Part shown: piece after piece, positions 1 through 8,113 of the stretch | How the letters are laid out: each line of letters starts with the position of its first letter | How positions within the stretch are numbered: position 1 is the stretch's first letter | Source: JBBPYR01 sp038199755 | Lineage (GTDB): Bacteria; Chloroflexota; Ktedonobacteria; Ktedonobacterales; Ktedonobacteraceae | Direction: 5' to 3' | DNA length: 35,581 nt | NCBI GenBank assembly: GCA_038199755.1 | Contig: JBBPYR010000272.1 | Span: 1 to 35,581 of the forward strand | Notes under the pieces: model-generated | Database searches by the model: none | The model's input: the letters and a program-made list of their open reading frames with translations, nothing else | What the model was told of the DNA's origin: nothing | Position numbers and translations under genes: made by a program

Positions 1-28
1 ATACATCAAGATTTGACGGAGTGGTTCT

Positions 29-1084
29 GTGAAACGGAAAGACTGGTTTATTGTTAGTGGTTCGCTAGTGGCTAGTATCCTAGCAGGCCTGCTTACCATA
101 CTGCATAGCAATGCAATAGTAATCTTCATCCTATCGGGCGTGGCCCTCTCTTTACTCGCGGCCCTTGTCGGTCAAGCGACAGAGCAACTCGGTTCACGTT
201 TGGGGCCAGGAGCCACAGGAGTACTACAATCGGCACTCGGCAATTTACCGGAGTTGTTTGTGGGTATTTTCGCTCTGCAAGCAGGACTCATTGGCGTCGT
301 ACAGGCTGCTCTTGTCGGCTCCATTCTGGGTAATAGCTTGTTTGTACTTGGCCTAGCCTTTTTCGTCGGTGGCCTACGGAATGGCAACCAACGTTTCTCC
401 TCGGACACACCACGCACCATTGCAACGCTTACGCTGCTTGCAGTATCAGCGTTAACGATACCAACGCTCACACACAACTTACATACAGCAGCCTCTGGAC
501 ATGAGATAGGCTTAAGCATTGCCTGTGCTGTCATTTTGCTGATTGTATTTATTGGTAGTATTCCCGCCTCGTTGTCAGGAAAACCGTTGTCACCTCCTAA
601 AGAGGCTGAAGAGCTAAAGCAAGGATGGCCGCTCTGGTTGACTATTGTCATTCTGGTGGTAGCTGGAATTGGTGCGGCCTTTGTTTCAGATTGGTTTGTC
701 TCTGCGCTTACTCCTGCTATTCAACTCTTGCATATCTCGCAAGCCTTTACTGGACTTGTCATTGTAGCCATCGCGGGAAATGCGGTTGAAAACGTAGTAG
801 GTATTCAATTCGCGCTCCGCAACCAGCCCGATTACGCTATTAGCGTTATCCTCAATAGTTCACTCCAAGTCGCACTTGGTTTGACGCCCGTTCTTGTGCT
901 TCTGAGCTTTTTGATCGGCAAAACACCCTTAACGCTGGTCATGGCTCCATTATTGGTAGCCGCCCTAGCACTCTCCGCAATATTGAGCACAGTTATCACG
1001 TATGACGGCGAATCGACATGGCTAGAAGGCCTTGTCCTGATGGGGTTATACAGTATTATTGCAATCTCATTCTGGTGGGGCTGA
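29..1084 (+). CDS. Ca2+/H+ antiporter (CaCA/CAX family)
   Basis: This is an integral membrane cation exchanger expected to export Ca2+ in exchange for protons. The protein is 351 residues and almost entirely hydrophobic helices, with the two internal alpha-repeats typical of the CaCA superfamily. The first repeat contains GNLPELFVG at residues 71-79 (Glu75) and the second GNAVENVVG at 250-258 (Glu254); these acidic residues are the usual ion-coordinating pair. The length fits bacterial ChaA/VCX-type proteins, so the gene looks complete. The start is GTG at 29, preceded by a GGAGTGG-like ribosome binding site at about 18-24. It converges on the response regulator gene, with a long perfect hairpin between them. 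Substrate specificity (Ca2+ versus Na+ or K+) cannot be fixed from sequence. Confidence 0.85.
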   Translation: MKRKDWFIVSGSLVASILAGLLTILHSNAIVIFILSGVALSLLAALVGQATEQLGSRLGPGATGVLQSALGNLPELFVGIFALQAGLIGVVQAALVGSILGNSLFVLGLAFFVGGLRNGNQRFSSDTPRTIATLTLLAVSALTIPTLTHNLHTAASGHEIGLSIACAVILLIVFIGSIPASLSGKPLSPPKEAEELKQGWPLWLTIVILVVAGIGAAFVSDWFVSALTPAIQLLHISQAFTGLVIVAIAGNAVENVVGIQFALRNQPDYAISVILNSSLQVALGLTPVLVLLSFLIGKTPLTLVMAPLLVAALALSAILSTVITYDGESTWLEGLVLMGLYSIIAISFWWG

Positions 1085-1094
1085 GCCACTGTGT

Positions 1095-1178
1095 ATGCAC
1101 ACATTGCTACGTGAACAACGAGAGAGGGGAAATTTGAACATTTCCCCTCTCTCGTTGTTCACGTAGCAATGTGTGCAT
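1095..1178. terminator. Perfect 39-bp inverted repeat between convergent genes
   Basis: The arms are 1095-1133 and 1140-1178, perfectly complementary, with a 6-base TTGAAC loop. The structure lies between the 3' ends of the antiporter (+) and the response regulator (-), so a bidirectional terminator is the simplest reading. There is no clear T-tract on either side. The right arm includes the last 20 bases of the response regulator reading frame. Confidence 0.6.
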
Positions 1179-1605
1179 TCATTGCTTTTGTAATGGCGGA
1201 GGTGAGGGTCTCCAGCTTGAACGGTTTCTCTACATAGACGGCATGAGGGGCAAGGCTCATGGCATGGGCAATCTCAGCCGCGGAAGCCGCAGTACAAAAT
1301 ATCAGCGGCAAGAAGCGCGTGTGGGGCTGTGAGCGAAGATATTGTAACACTTCAATGCCCTCAATATCGGGCAAATGCAAATCAAGGATTAGCGCATCAA
1401 TGGGAAGAGACCACGACGTGTCTGACACCTCGCGCGAAGGATGCGCCAATATTCTATTTTCATATTTGAGCTTTGGCGTTTGTAATGCGCGTAAACACTC
1501 AAGGGGATGTTCATAAATTGTCACCTGATGACCAGCGAACTGTAACATCGTTGCGCAAAGTTTCGCGATGCGCGTATTGTCTTCGAGTAAACCAACCTGA
1601 GCCAT
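1159..1605 (-). CDS. Single-domain response regulator (CheY-like receiver)
   Basis: This is a cytoplasmic phosphoreceiver of 148 residues with no output domain, so it would act by phosphorylation-dependent protein contact or phosphorelay. The receiver fold is visible: acidic pair Glu8-Asp9, phosphoacceptor Asp75 in LDLHLPD, the switch Thr105 and the conserved Lys127 in the EKPF motif. About 20 extra residues (roughly 43-67) sit between helix 2 and strand 3, making it longer than the usual 120-125. The start codon is ATG with a GAGGAG ribosome binding site just upstream. No histidine kinase is adjacent, so its partner is encoded elsewhere. Its last codons are part of the long hairpin at 1095-1178. 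Confidence 0.85.
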   Translation of the reverse strand: MAQVGLLEDNTRIAKLCATMLQFAGHQVTIYEHPLECLRALQTPKLKYENRILAHPSREVSDTSWSLPIDALILDLHLPDIEGIEVLQYLRSQPHTRFLPLIFCTAASAAEIAHAMSLAPHAVYVEKPFKLETLTSAITKAMNAHIAT

Positions 1606-1726
1606 ACTACTCCTCGCCTACAAAGGGGATAACGATTTTGTAGACATCTATAGCTTTTCCAAATTGTAAGGTTTCCATCTAGTAACTGTCAAGATAGTAG
1701 CAGCTTTTCGCGAAAGTTCAACACAT

Positions 1727-1755
1727 TTGGCGCACATCTGGCCGTGTGATATACT
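1727..1755 (+). promoter_or_regulatory. Sigma-70-like promoter for pyrE
   Basis: A -35 box TTGGCG (1727-1732) and a -10 box TATACT (1750-1755) are separated by 17 bp and sit about 40 bp upstream of the pyrE start. Confidence 0.5.
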
Positions 1756-1794
1756 GGTACCACTAATACTCTTCAAAAGTGAAAGGATGTCTAG

Positions 1795-2469
1795 GTGGCG
1801 AAAGAGCAGTCTCTCGACAATCTCTGGTTGGCACAAACGCTGTTCGACCTGGGTGCAGTAAAATTTGGAAACTTTACGGTGAGCGAATCGGCTGTGAGCT
1901 CTCCGGTCTTTGTTAATCCCAAGGTGCTTATCAGCAATCCAACCGCACTGCGTGTTGCAAGTAAATTGATGCAACAAGAAATCAATCTGGCACAGTCTCT
2001 CCGTAGGCCACGCGTTCATCCCTTTACCGTCGTTGCAGGCGTACCAGTGGGTGGATTGTTGCTGGCATCGGCTTATTCTCTTGAAACGAACATACCGCTC
2101 ATCTACGCACGAACGCACCCGGAGGGAACGGGGAAGCGCGGTATCGAGGGTCGTTATACCCCCGGTGAATCCGCGCTCATCATCGACGATCTGATCACAC
2201 GTGGTAGTAGTATTCTCGAAACGGCAGCATTGCTGGAAGAAGGAGGACTCAAAGTCAAGGATGTCATCGTGCTTGTTGACCGTGAGCACGGAGCAGTCGA
2301 ACGCCTGCGCCGCCACGGTTACAACCTGATAAGTATTTTGAAACTTGATGTCATGCTCAATTTGTACATGTCTAACGGTCTCATCTCTGAGGAAACGTAC
2401 CGCACCTGTGCTGAGTACCTACAAGACAAACAAGTGGAAGCACCCAATACCTCCCCACTACAACCGTAA
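1795..2469 (+). CDS. pyrE: Orotate phosphoribosyltransferase
   Basis: This enzyme transfers the phosphoribosyl group of PRPP to orotate, giving OMP in de novo pyrimidine synthesis. The 224-residue protein has the type I phosphoribosyltransferase core: the PRPP-binding motif ALIIDDLITRGSS at about residues 127-139, a flexible catalytic loop with HPEGTGKRGIEGRY at about 108-121, and an AGVPVGG segment at about 81-87. The start is GTG at 1795, with AAAGGA at 1782-1787 as ribosome binding site; a good promoter lies upstream. No other pyrimidine gene is adjacent, so it seems to be a stand-alone transcription unit, ended by the hairpin at 2487-2534. The C-terminal 10-15 residues are polar and probably disordered. 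Confidence 0.85.
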   Translation: MAKEQSLDNLWLAQTLFDLGAVKFGNFTVSESAVSSPVFVNPKVLISNPTALRVASKLMQQEINLAQSLRRPRVHPFTVVAGVPVGGLLLASAYSLETNIPLIYARTHPEGTGKRGIEGRYTPGESALIIDDLITRGSSILETAALLEEGGLKVKDVIVLVDREHGAVERLRRHGYNLISILKLDVMLNLYMSNGLISEETYRTCAEYLQDKQVEAPNTSPLQP

Positions 2470-2486
2470 CACCTCGTTATATAACT

Positions 2487-2534
2487 AAGCAGCAAGCAGC
2501 ACAATGACCAAGGTCATTGCGCTGCTTGCTGCTT
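2487..2534. terminator. Bidirectional hairpin terminator, pyrE / slipin
   Basis: The arms are 2487-2509 and 2512-2534: 23 bp with one mismatch and a 2-base loop. It lies between the convergent pyrE (+) and slipin (-) genes. Confidence 0.65.
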
Positions 2535-2547
2535 CCCTCTATCATTA

Positions 2548-3411
2548 CTAGAGGGCAGGATACGATGGCGTCTCATCACTCGGCACTTTGGGCGTATGCC
2601 CATTTGTGCCATTTGTCCCATTCGATTGCTCGACACCGACACTCGTCGTGCGCGACTTCACCAAATCTAGAAATGGGGTGATAACATCGATAGGTAACGG
2701 GAAGATGATGGTTGAATTCTTCTCCACCGCTATTTCAGTGAGCGTTTGCAGGTAACGCAATTGCAGCGTGCTCGGTTGCGCACCGATGATTGCAGCGGCC
2801 TGTGCAAGCTGCGTTGAAGCCTGCAACTCACCCTCGGCATGAATGATCTTGGCGCGTTTCTCACGCTCGGCCTCGGCTTGTTTCGCCATGGCACGTTGCA
2901 TGGTTGAGGGCAACTCCACGTCCTTGATTTCCACTGCCGTTACCTTGATGCCCCAACGCTCCGTCGCCTCGTCAATAATCGTTTGCAACTCACGATTAAT
3001 CTTGTTGCGCTGCGACAGCAGTTCATCGAGTTCCGATTGACCAAGCACATTACGTAACGTTGTCTGACCAATCTGCGTCGTCGCCTGCATAAAGTTCATC
3101 ACATTGACAACCGCAGAGGTGGGATCAACAACATAAAAGTACAATACCGCCGTCACCTTAATGGTGACATTATCACGTGTGATGACCTCTTGCGGCGGCA
3201 CCGTCAGCGTGACGATACGCAAGTCTACCTTGACCATTCGCGAGATCATTGGGACCACCCAGAACAGGCCGGGCCCCTTGGCACCAGTCAAACGACCCAG
3301 TACAAAGATGACGCCGCGTTCATACTGTTGCACAACACGCAGACCAGAAAGCGCGACAAAAATGAGAACAACAACGATTATACTTACCAGGGATAAGACA
3401 AGTGTACCCAT
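2548..3411 (-). CDS. Slipin/stomatin-type SPFH (band 7) membrane protein
   Basis: This is a membrane-anchored scaffold protein of the stomatin/slipin family, thought to organise membrane microdomains and assemble into oligomers. The order is an N-terminal hydrophobic helix (about residues 2-23), a band 7 domain beginning at the RVVQQYERGVIFVLGR segment, and a coiled-coil-prone Ala/Glu-rich stretch (AKQAEAEREKRAKIIHAEGE). The tail is Ser/Thr/Asn-rich. ATG at 3411 was chosen because the AAGGAGA site is well spaced from it; an in-frame GTG two codons earlier (3417) lies too close to that site. It follows the NfeD-like gene by about 30 bp on the same strand, which is the classic pairing for these two families. 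Confidence 0.88.
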   Translation of the reverse strand: MGTLVLSLVSIIVVVLIFVALSGLRVVQQYERGVIFVLGRLTGAKGPGLFWVVPMISRMVKVDLRIVTLTVPPQEVITRDNVTIKVTAVLYFYVVDPTSAVVNVMNFMQATTQIGQTTLRNVLGQSELDELLSQRNKINRELQTIIDEATERWGIKVTAVEIKDVELPSTMQRAMAKQAEAEREKRAKIIHAEGELQASTQLAQAAAIIGAQPSTLQLRYLQTLTEIAVEKNSTIIFPLPIDVITPFLDLVKSRTTSVGVEQSNGTNGTNGHTPKVPSDETPSYPAL

Positions 3412-3442
3412 GAACACGTCTCCTTTATAAGGTATTCACAAA

Positions 3443-4201
3443 CTAAAGCTGTTCACGCATAGGCATTGAACGTTCAGCATGCTCTGCATGTTCTACACGT
3501 TCCGCATTTTGTATCACCATACTCATAGGCTGTACATATAAACGCAATCCTTGTACAAAAACAACCTGCAACTCTGTTCCCGCCTCGACTGACATATCAG
3601 GGTCAGCAAGCACAGCAGCCCAATCTTCTCCACCATAGCGCACACGCCCCTGTGGTGAAAGTGCTGTCACGGCGACAGCCTGCTCTCCCACCATGCCTTC
3701 GACACCCGTAGACACCGGTAAACGGCGTATGCGTAAGGCCGCGATTGCCACGGCAAAACCAATCAGGCCAACCAGAACCGCCGTCACATAGACGAGAAGA
3801 GGACTGAGTTGTGGCTGATCTGGGGATACCGCGGCACCAAAGAAGAGAAAGGCACCCACTACCAACAAGATGACGGCACCGATAGTGAGCACACCATGCG
3901 TTGGCAAATGCACTTCCAGCAGCAGGAGCGCAAATGACAAGGCCATGAGCACAAAGCCTGCCCAGTTAGGGGAGAGTTGACTGGCTGCAAACAAGAAGAG
4001 GATGAGCGCAAAAGCACCGAGGACACCGGGGAAAATGACGCCGGGATGCGCGATTTCCACATAGATGCCAAGCATAGCAACAATGAAGAGCACGAAGACA
4101 ATATTTGGGTCGCGCAACAGCAGCAGAAGAGCATCAAACATGACACTACCCACTGCTTGCAGCTGTATACTCGCTATTGGTAACATAACACTTACCATCA
4201 T
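3443..4201 (-). CDS. NfeD-family membrane protein, slipin partner
   Basis: NfeD proteins are the membrane partners of slipins, with a soluble OB-fold domain that docks on the scaffold. This 252-residue protein has about five hydrophobic segments (near residues 33-50, 57-73, 81-97, 104-123 and 135-157), followed by an OB-like beta domain at about 165-230 (GVEGMVGEQAVAVTALSPQG, then GEDWAAV). It lacks the long ClpP-like protease domain of full-length NfeD and resembles the shorter form with membrane and OB parts only. The start is ATG at 4201, preceded by AAGGAG; a second ATG follows immediately. A strong promoter lies about 50 bp upstream. It forms an operon with the slipin gene. Confidence 0.8.
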   Translation of the reverse strand: MMVSVMLPIASIQLQAVGSVMFDALLLLLRDPNIVFVLFIVAMLGIYVEIAHPGVIFPGVLGAFALILFLFAASQLSPNWAGFVLMALSFALLLLEVHLPTHGVLTIGAVILLVVGAFLFFGAAVSPDQPQLSPLLVYVTAVLVGLIGFAVAIAALRIRRLPVSTGVEGMVGEQAVAVTALSPQGRVRYGGEDWAAVLADPDMSVEAGTELQVVFVQGLRLYVQPMSMVIQNAERVEHAEHAERSMPMREQL

Positions 4202-4252
4202 GTCTCAGAGCTCCTTCAGAACAGCAACGTTTATAACTATTTGCTATTTGAT

Positions 4253-4282
4253 AATATAACATATTGCAATTGCGCTTGTCAA
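4253..4282 (-). promoter_or_regulatory. Strong sigma-70-like promoter for the NfeD-slipin operon
   Basis: On the minus strand, a consensus -35 TTGACA (4277-4282) and a -10 TATATT (4253-4258) are separated by 18 bp, about 50 bp upstream of the NfeD start. Confidence 0.6.
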
Positions 4283-4396
4283 TAGTGATTATTCAGAAAG
4301 GGCTAGTGCATATTTAGGAAAGATTGCACAGCAAACTGTGTGTGTTATGAGAAGGCTATAAGACGTGCATGTGATCACTCGCTAGGGCATTCATTA

Positions 4397-6730
4397 TTAT
4401 AGCTCTTCGTCGAATAGCGATGACAGAGCTGTGACCGCATTGCCGCCATTGCTCAGGGCGAGCAGGCGTTCCGTGAGGCCAGTATTGCGTAAGGCGACGC
4501 GGTCATTTTTCACCGCTAATTCGAGGGCGTAGGGTTGGCCCACGATAACGCAGAAACGCTTGGCGCGGGTAATCGCGGTGTAGAGGAGATTGCGTTGGAG
4601 CAGCATACGATGCTGGCTGATGAGCGGCAGCACTATAGCAGGATATTCGCTCCCCTGGCTTTTATGGACGGTGACAGCATATGCCAGCGTCAGCTCATCC
4701 AGTTCGTGAAATTCGTAGCTGACCGCAAGCGGGCCCGCCTCCTCAATAAATTCCACTTTGACGGTGAAATTTTCTTTTTGAATGCTGCGTATCCAGCCAA
4801 CGTCGCCATTAAACACGCCCTTGTCATAATTGTTACGCATCTGCATCACTTTATCACCGACGCGCAACACGCGACCCGCGTATTCCACCTGCGCGATCGG
4901 ATTGGGATTGAGACGTGCCTGTAGCTCTTCGTTCAGGCTCGTCACCCCTACCGGTCCCTTATACATAGGTGACAGCACTTGAATATCGGTCATGGGGTTG
5001 AAGTGATAACGCGCAGGCAGGCGACGTTGCACCAGATCGAGCACCAGTTGCTGAGCGCGCAGCGGGTCTTCCTCATGCATAAAGAAAAAGTCACTGCTCG
5101 CCTCAATCTTCACATTCGGCATCTGTCCGGTATTGATGCGGTGCGCGTTCACAATAATCCGGCTCTGTTGCGCCTGGCGAAACAGATCCGTCAAGCGCAC
5201 CGTTGGTATGGCATCACTACGCAACAAATCGCGCAACACGTTGCCGGGTCCAACAGGTGGAAGTTGGTCGGCATCGCCCACCAGCAACAGGTGCGCCTCG
5301 CGCGGAAGTGCCTTGAGCAGATGATAAAAGAGCAGGATATCAACCATCGAAAACTCATCGACGATGATAAACTGATAGGGCAGTGGATTCTCTTCGTTGC
5401 GCTGATAGGAGTTATCATGTGGCGCATATTCTAGCAAGCGGTGCAGCGTTTTTGCCTCGACGCCCGTTGCCTCGGCCAGACGTTTCGCAGCCCGTCCCGT
5501 GGGTGCAGCCATCGCCACCTCAATTTTCCGCTTGCGCAACAGCATCAGCAGGGCACGAATAGAGGTTGATTTACCTGTACCTGGCCCGCCAGTCAGAATG
5601 CTTACCTTCTTGTTATACGCCATTTGTACAGCGGCCTGTTGTCTGTCGGTCAACACCATGTTGCGTTTCTCTTTGAGAACAGAAAACACCAAGTCCCACT
5701 GTTGTTGCGAGGTTGGTGGCAAAACGCTCGGTGTATGCATCAATTGCCGCAATAAGCGCACAGAGCGACTTTCCGCGTACCAAAACGGGGCGTAGTAAAT
5801 GCGCTCCTGTGGCGTTCGCTCCTCTTCGCCCGGCCATTCGTCGGACGGCATGTCAGAAGCGTCCGGTGCGCTGACCACGCTGTGCGGCGGTGCAGAGGCT
5901 GCAAAGGGCGGCTCCACATAAATCTCACGCTGCTCCTTGAGTTGCTCCAAGGCTACAGGCAAGGCATCAGGCGAGGTCTGCAAGGCATGCGCGGACCGAC
6001 GCAGCAGATCATCAAGAAACAAGAAGCAATGACCATCATCATTTGCGGCCTGGGCCAGCACATAGGTCAAGCCAGTCGCGAGGCGCGGCACACTATCCAG
6101 CGGCAAACCCAACTTGACGGCGATATCATCGGCGGTACGAAAGCCAATGCCATGCACATCTTGCGCCAATTGATAGGGATTTTCGCGTACCACCTTGATC
6201 GCATCTTTGCCATATTGCTTATACACCTTGGTCGCCACATTCATAGAGACATCATGTGACTGTAGAAAGAGGTGTAGTTCTTTGATTTCGCTCTGCTCGG
6301 CCCAAGCCTTGCTGATTTGCGTGCGCTCTTTTGCACTGATGCCCTTCACCTCGCTCAAACGTTCGGGTTGCTGCTCAATAATTGCCAGCGTCTGCTCGCC
6401 AAAGTGATCAACAATCAACTTGGCCTTCTTGGGTCCGATACCCTTGATTAGGCCAGAGCTAAGATAGCGCACAATGCCTTCGGGTGAGGCGGGCAGACGC
6501 TCAATAAAGCTGGCAACATGGAGTTGTCGGCCATACTTCGGATCGTGCTCCCACTCTCCCTCAACTACCAGCAATTCTCCACTATGAATGCCAGGTAAAA
6601 TACCAACAATGGTGGCTAAATCATCGCGAAAGAGGCGTCCTGTATCATTCAGGCGAAAACGCGCTATGGTATATTGATTTTCCTCGTTGCGAAAAACGAT
6701 GTTTTCAACAGAACCTTCAAGCTTGGGCAT
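4397..6730 (-). CDS. recD2: RecD2-type ATP-dependent 5'-3' DNA helicase
   Basis: This is a superfamily 1B helicase, RecD-like but acting outside RecBCD, expected in DNA repair and replication-fork maintenance. Residue numbers count from an upstream TTG (6736). The N-terminal OB-like segment is followed by tandem helix-hairpin-helix motifs at about 98-145 (GIGPKKAKLIV, VKGIS). The helicase core carries Walker A GGPGTGKS (383-390), motif Ia APTGRAAKRL (411-420), Walker B VDEFSM (459-464), GDADQLPPVG (487-496) and the UvrD-C2-like VHKSQGSEYP (690-699). The length (about 777) is normal for RecD2. ATG at 6730 is preferred over the TTG two codons earlier; the ribosome binding site is weak in either case. 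No recB or recC is adjacent. Confidence 0.9.
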   Translation of the reverse strand: MPKLEGSVENIVFRNEENQYTIARFRLNDTGRLFRDDLATIVGILPGIHSGELLVVEGEWEHDPKYGRQLHVASFIERLPASPEGIVRYLSSGLIKGIGPKKAKLIVDHFGEQTLAIIEQQPERLSEVKGISAKERTQISKAWAEQSEIKELHLFLQSHDVSMNVATKVYKQYGKDAIKVVRENPYQLAQDVHGIGFRTADDIAVKLGLPLDSVPRLATGLTYVLAQAANDDGHCFLFLDDLLRRSAHALQTSPDALPVALEQLKEQREIYVEPPFAASAPPHSVVSAPDASDMPSDEWPGEEERTPQERIYYAPFWYAESRSVRLLRQLMHTPSVLPPTSQQQWDLVFSVLKEKRNMVLTDRQQAAVQMAYNKKVSILTGGPGTGKSTSIRALLMLLRKRKIEVAMAAPTGRAAKRLAEATGVEAKTLHRLLEYAPHDNSYQRNEENPLPYQFIIVDEFSMVDILLFYHLLKALPREAHLLLVGDADQLPPVGPGNVLRDLLRSDAIPTVRLTDLFRQAQQSRIIVNAHRINTGQMPNVKIEASSDFFFMHEEDPLRAQQLVLDLVQRRLPARYHFNPMTDIQVLSPMYKGPVGVTSLNEELQARLNPNPIAQVEYAGRVLRVGDKVMQMRNNYDKGVFNGDVGWIRSIQKENFTVKVEFIEEAGPLAVSYEFHELDELTLAYAVTVHKSQGSEYPAIVLPLISQHRMLLQRNLLYTAITRAKRFCVIVGQPYALELAVKNDRVALRNTGLTERLLALSNGGNAVTALSSLFDEEL

Positions 6731-6870
6731 ACACAATTATTCCATTACGAACATGACAAAACGGAAAGAAAGCATAACAGCAGAACACAAACATCTTAGC
6801 ACAGCTAGATAGGACAGGCAACCTCATTCAAAACAGGGCACAGGCCAACAAACAAATGACTCAGGCAAGC

Positions 6871-6898
6871 TTGACAAAGGCTCGCTCATCGTTATAAC
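6871..6898 (+). promoter_or_regulatory. Promoter for the class I methyltransferase
   Basis: A consensus -35 TTGACA (6871-6876) and a -10 TATAAC (6893-6898) are separated by 16 bp, about 45 bp upstream of the methyltransferase start. Confidence 0.5.
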
Positions 6899-6943
6899 AA
6901 TAAAGGAGAACAGCTTGCAAACATTGAAAGGACAGTAGACGTT

Positions 6944-7744
6944 ATGACCCAACAGCCAGAACAAAGTAGCAGCGAGAAAAAAGCTCAGGTACAAGATTAT
7001 TTCAGCCGAACTGCTGAGGGTTATGTCGCCAGCGTCTCACATAGTGGGGGTAGCGATCTGCAAAGATTACTGGAACTAGGAGAATTGAGCACAGACCAGC
7101 AGGCACTCGATGTAGCTACAGGTGGTGGTCATACCGCATTAACAATTGCTCCCCACATCGGCCATATTACTGTCAGCGACCTAACGCCTCGCATGCTGGA
7201 AAAGGCACGCGATTTTCTGCTCGCACAAGGCGTGACCAATGCGAGTTTCGCGGTTGCTGACGCGGAACAATTGCCCTTTCCAGACGCGAGCTTCGACCGC
7301 GTAACCTGCCGTATTGCGCCACACCATTTTCCAGACATGGCGCAGTCAGTAAAAGAGGTAGCACGTGTCCTCAAAACGGGTGGACTCTACCTACTCATTG
7401 ATTGTATGGCACCCAGCGATCCCGAACTGGACGCCTTTGATAATACCGTTGAAAAGTGGCGTGACCCCTCGCATGGTCGCTCTTGCACAGCCGAAGAATG
7501 GCAACGCTTCTTCACTGAGGCGGGTTTAGAGATCGAACACACAGAGTTCTTCCGCAGAACGCATAAGTATGATGATTGGACAAAACGCTCCCAATTACCT
7601 GCCTCCGAAAAAGAGGCCTTAGAGCAGTTTATGCTGAATAGTGCTGCCCATATTCAACACTATTTCGCGGTGACACGACGGGCTGATGGACATCTAGATA
7701 GCTTCAGCAACGATTTTATTCTGCTCAAGGGCCGAAAGCGTTAA
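6944..7744 (+). CDS. Class I SAM-dependent methyltransferase (UbiE/MenG-like)
   Basis: This is a soluble S-adenosylmethionine methyltransferase with the Methyltransf_11 Rossmann core. Motif I DVATGGGHTAL at about residues 56-66 binds SAM. The acidic end of strand 2 is in TVSDLTPRML, and motif II/post-motif is LPFPDASFDRVTCRIAPHHFPD, a segment seen in many UbiE-like and small-molecule methyltransferases. At 266 residues the length is normal. ATG follows AAAGGA, and a TTGACA-type promoter is just upstream. It stands alone, divergent from recD2. The substrate cannot be named; a quinone role is possible but not shown, since the menA-like gene is 23 kb away. Confidence 0.8.
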   Translation: MTQQPEQSSSEKKAQVQDYFSRTAEGYVASVSHSGGSDLQRLLELGELSTDQQALDVATGGGHTALTIAPHIGHITVSDLTPRMLEKARDFLLAQGVTNASFAVADAEQLPFPDASFDRVTCRIAPHHFPDMAQSVKEVARVLKTGGLYLLIDCMAPSDPELDAFDNTVEKWRDPSHGRSCTAEEWQRFFTEAGLEIEHTEFFRRTHKYDDWTKRSQLPASEKEALEQFMLNSAAHIQHYFAVTRRADGHLDSFSNDFILLKGRKR

Positions 7745-7750
7745 CAGTAC

Positions 7751-7912
7751 TGGACATGAACAAATTAAACTGGGAATCAACGGGATGCTGTAGGGACCAG
7801 CTTGAGCGCGTCCCGTCCCCGTTGAGGAGCGATTCGCCAACAGGCTGCGGACGCGCTCAAGCTGGTCCCTACAGCGGGTTCCGTGGTTCTCAGATTATTT
7901 CGTCAATGTGCA
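7751..7912. repeat. MITE-like inverted-repeat element, copy 1
   Basis: A perfect 27-bp inverted repeat (7787-7813 and 7849-7875) forms the core of a longer, imperfect one that extends outward to about 7751 and 7912. A related, more diverged element lies at 27086-27267. Both share the order TGAAC, CTGGGAA, GTAGGGACCAGCTT, AGCGCG and end near GTGCA. There is no coding capacity. It occupies most of the 369-bp space between the methyltransferase and the giant regulator. Confidence 0.65.
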
Positions 7913-8005
7913 TTACTACACGCTAAAGGGTGTAATCAGATCCATTGAAAGTTATAGATGACTATAAGAATATCATTGAGGAATAGAGCAAAAAGGGCTA
8001 AATAG

Positions 8006-8035
8006 TTGTACTATTAGCCTTTATTACTATATAAT
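8006..8035 (+). promoter_or_regulatory. Promoter of the BTAD regulator, with overlapping hairpin
   Basis: A -35 TTGTAC (8006-8011) and a consensus -10 TATAAT (8030-8035) are separated by 18 bp. A bulged inverted repeat (7992-8006 with 8010-8022) covers the -35 box and could be an operator or the terminator of the gene upstream. About 80 bases separate the -10 from the regulator start. Confidence 0.5.
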
Positions 8036-8113
8036 GGAAGTGTCTTCTCTAACAATTACATGTTAATGATGTCTTCTCAATAGGTCTTTCACAACAGCAA
8101 ATAAGGCAATGGC

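Noticed and set aside
1648..2316. 222-residue minus-strand frame opposite pyrE
   Set aside because: It is antisense to the clear pyrE coding sequence, has Cys/His/Arg-rich random composition, and lacks a ribosome binding site.
6915..6940. Seven-codon TTG-started leader peptide before the methyltransferase
   Set aside because: AAAGGAG does precede a TTG frame ending just before the gene, but it is too short and has no attenuator structure to support it.
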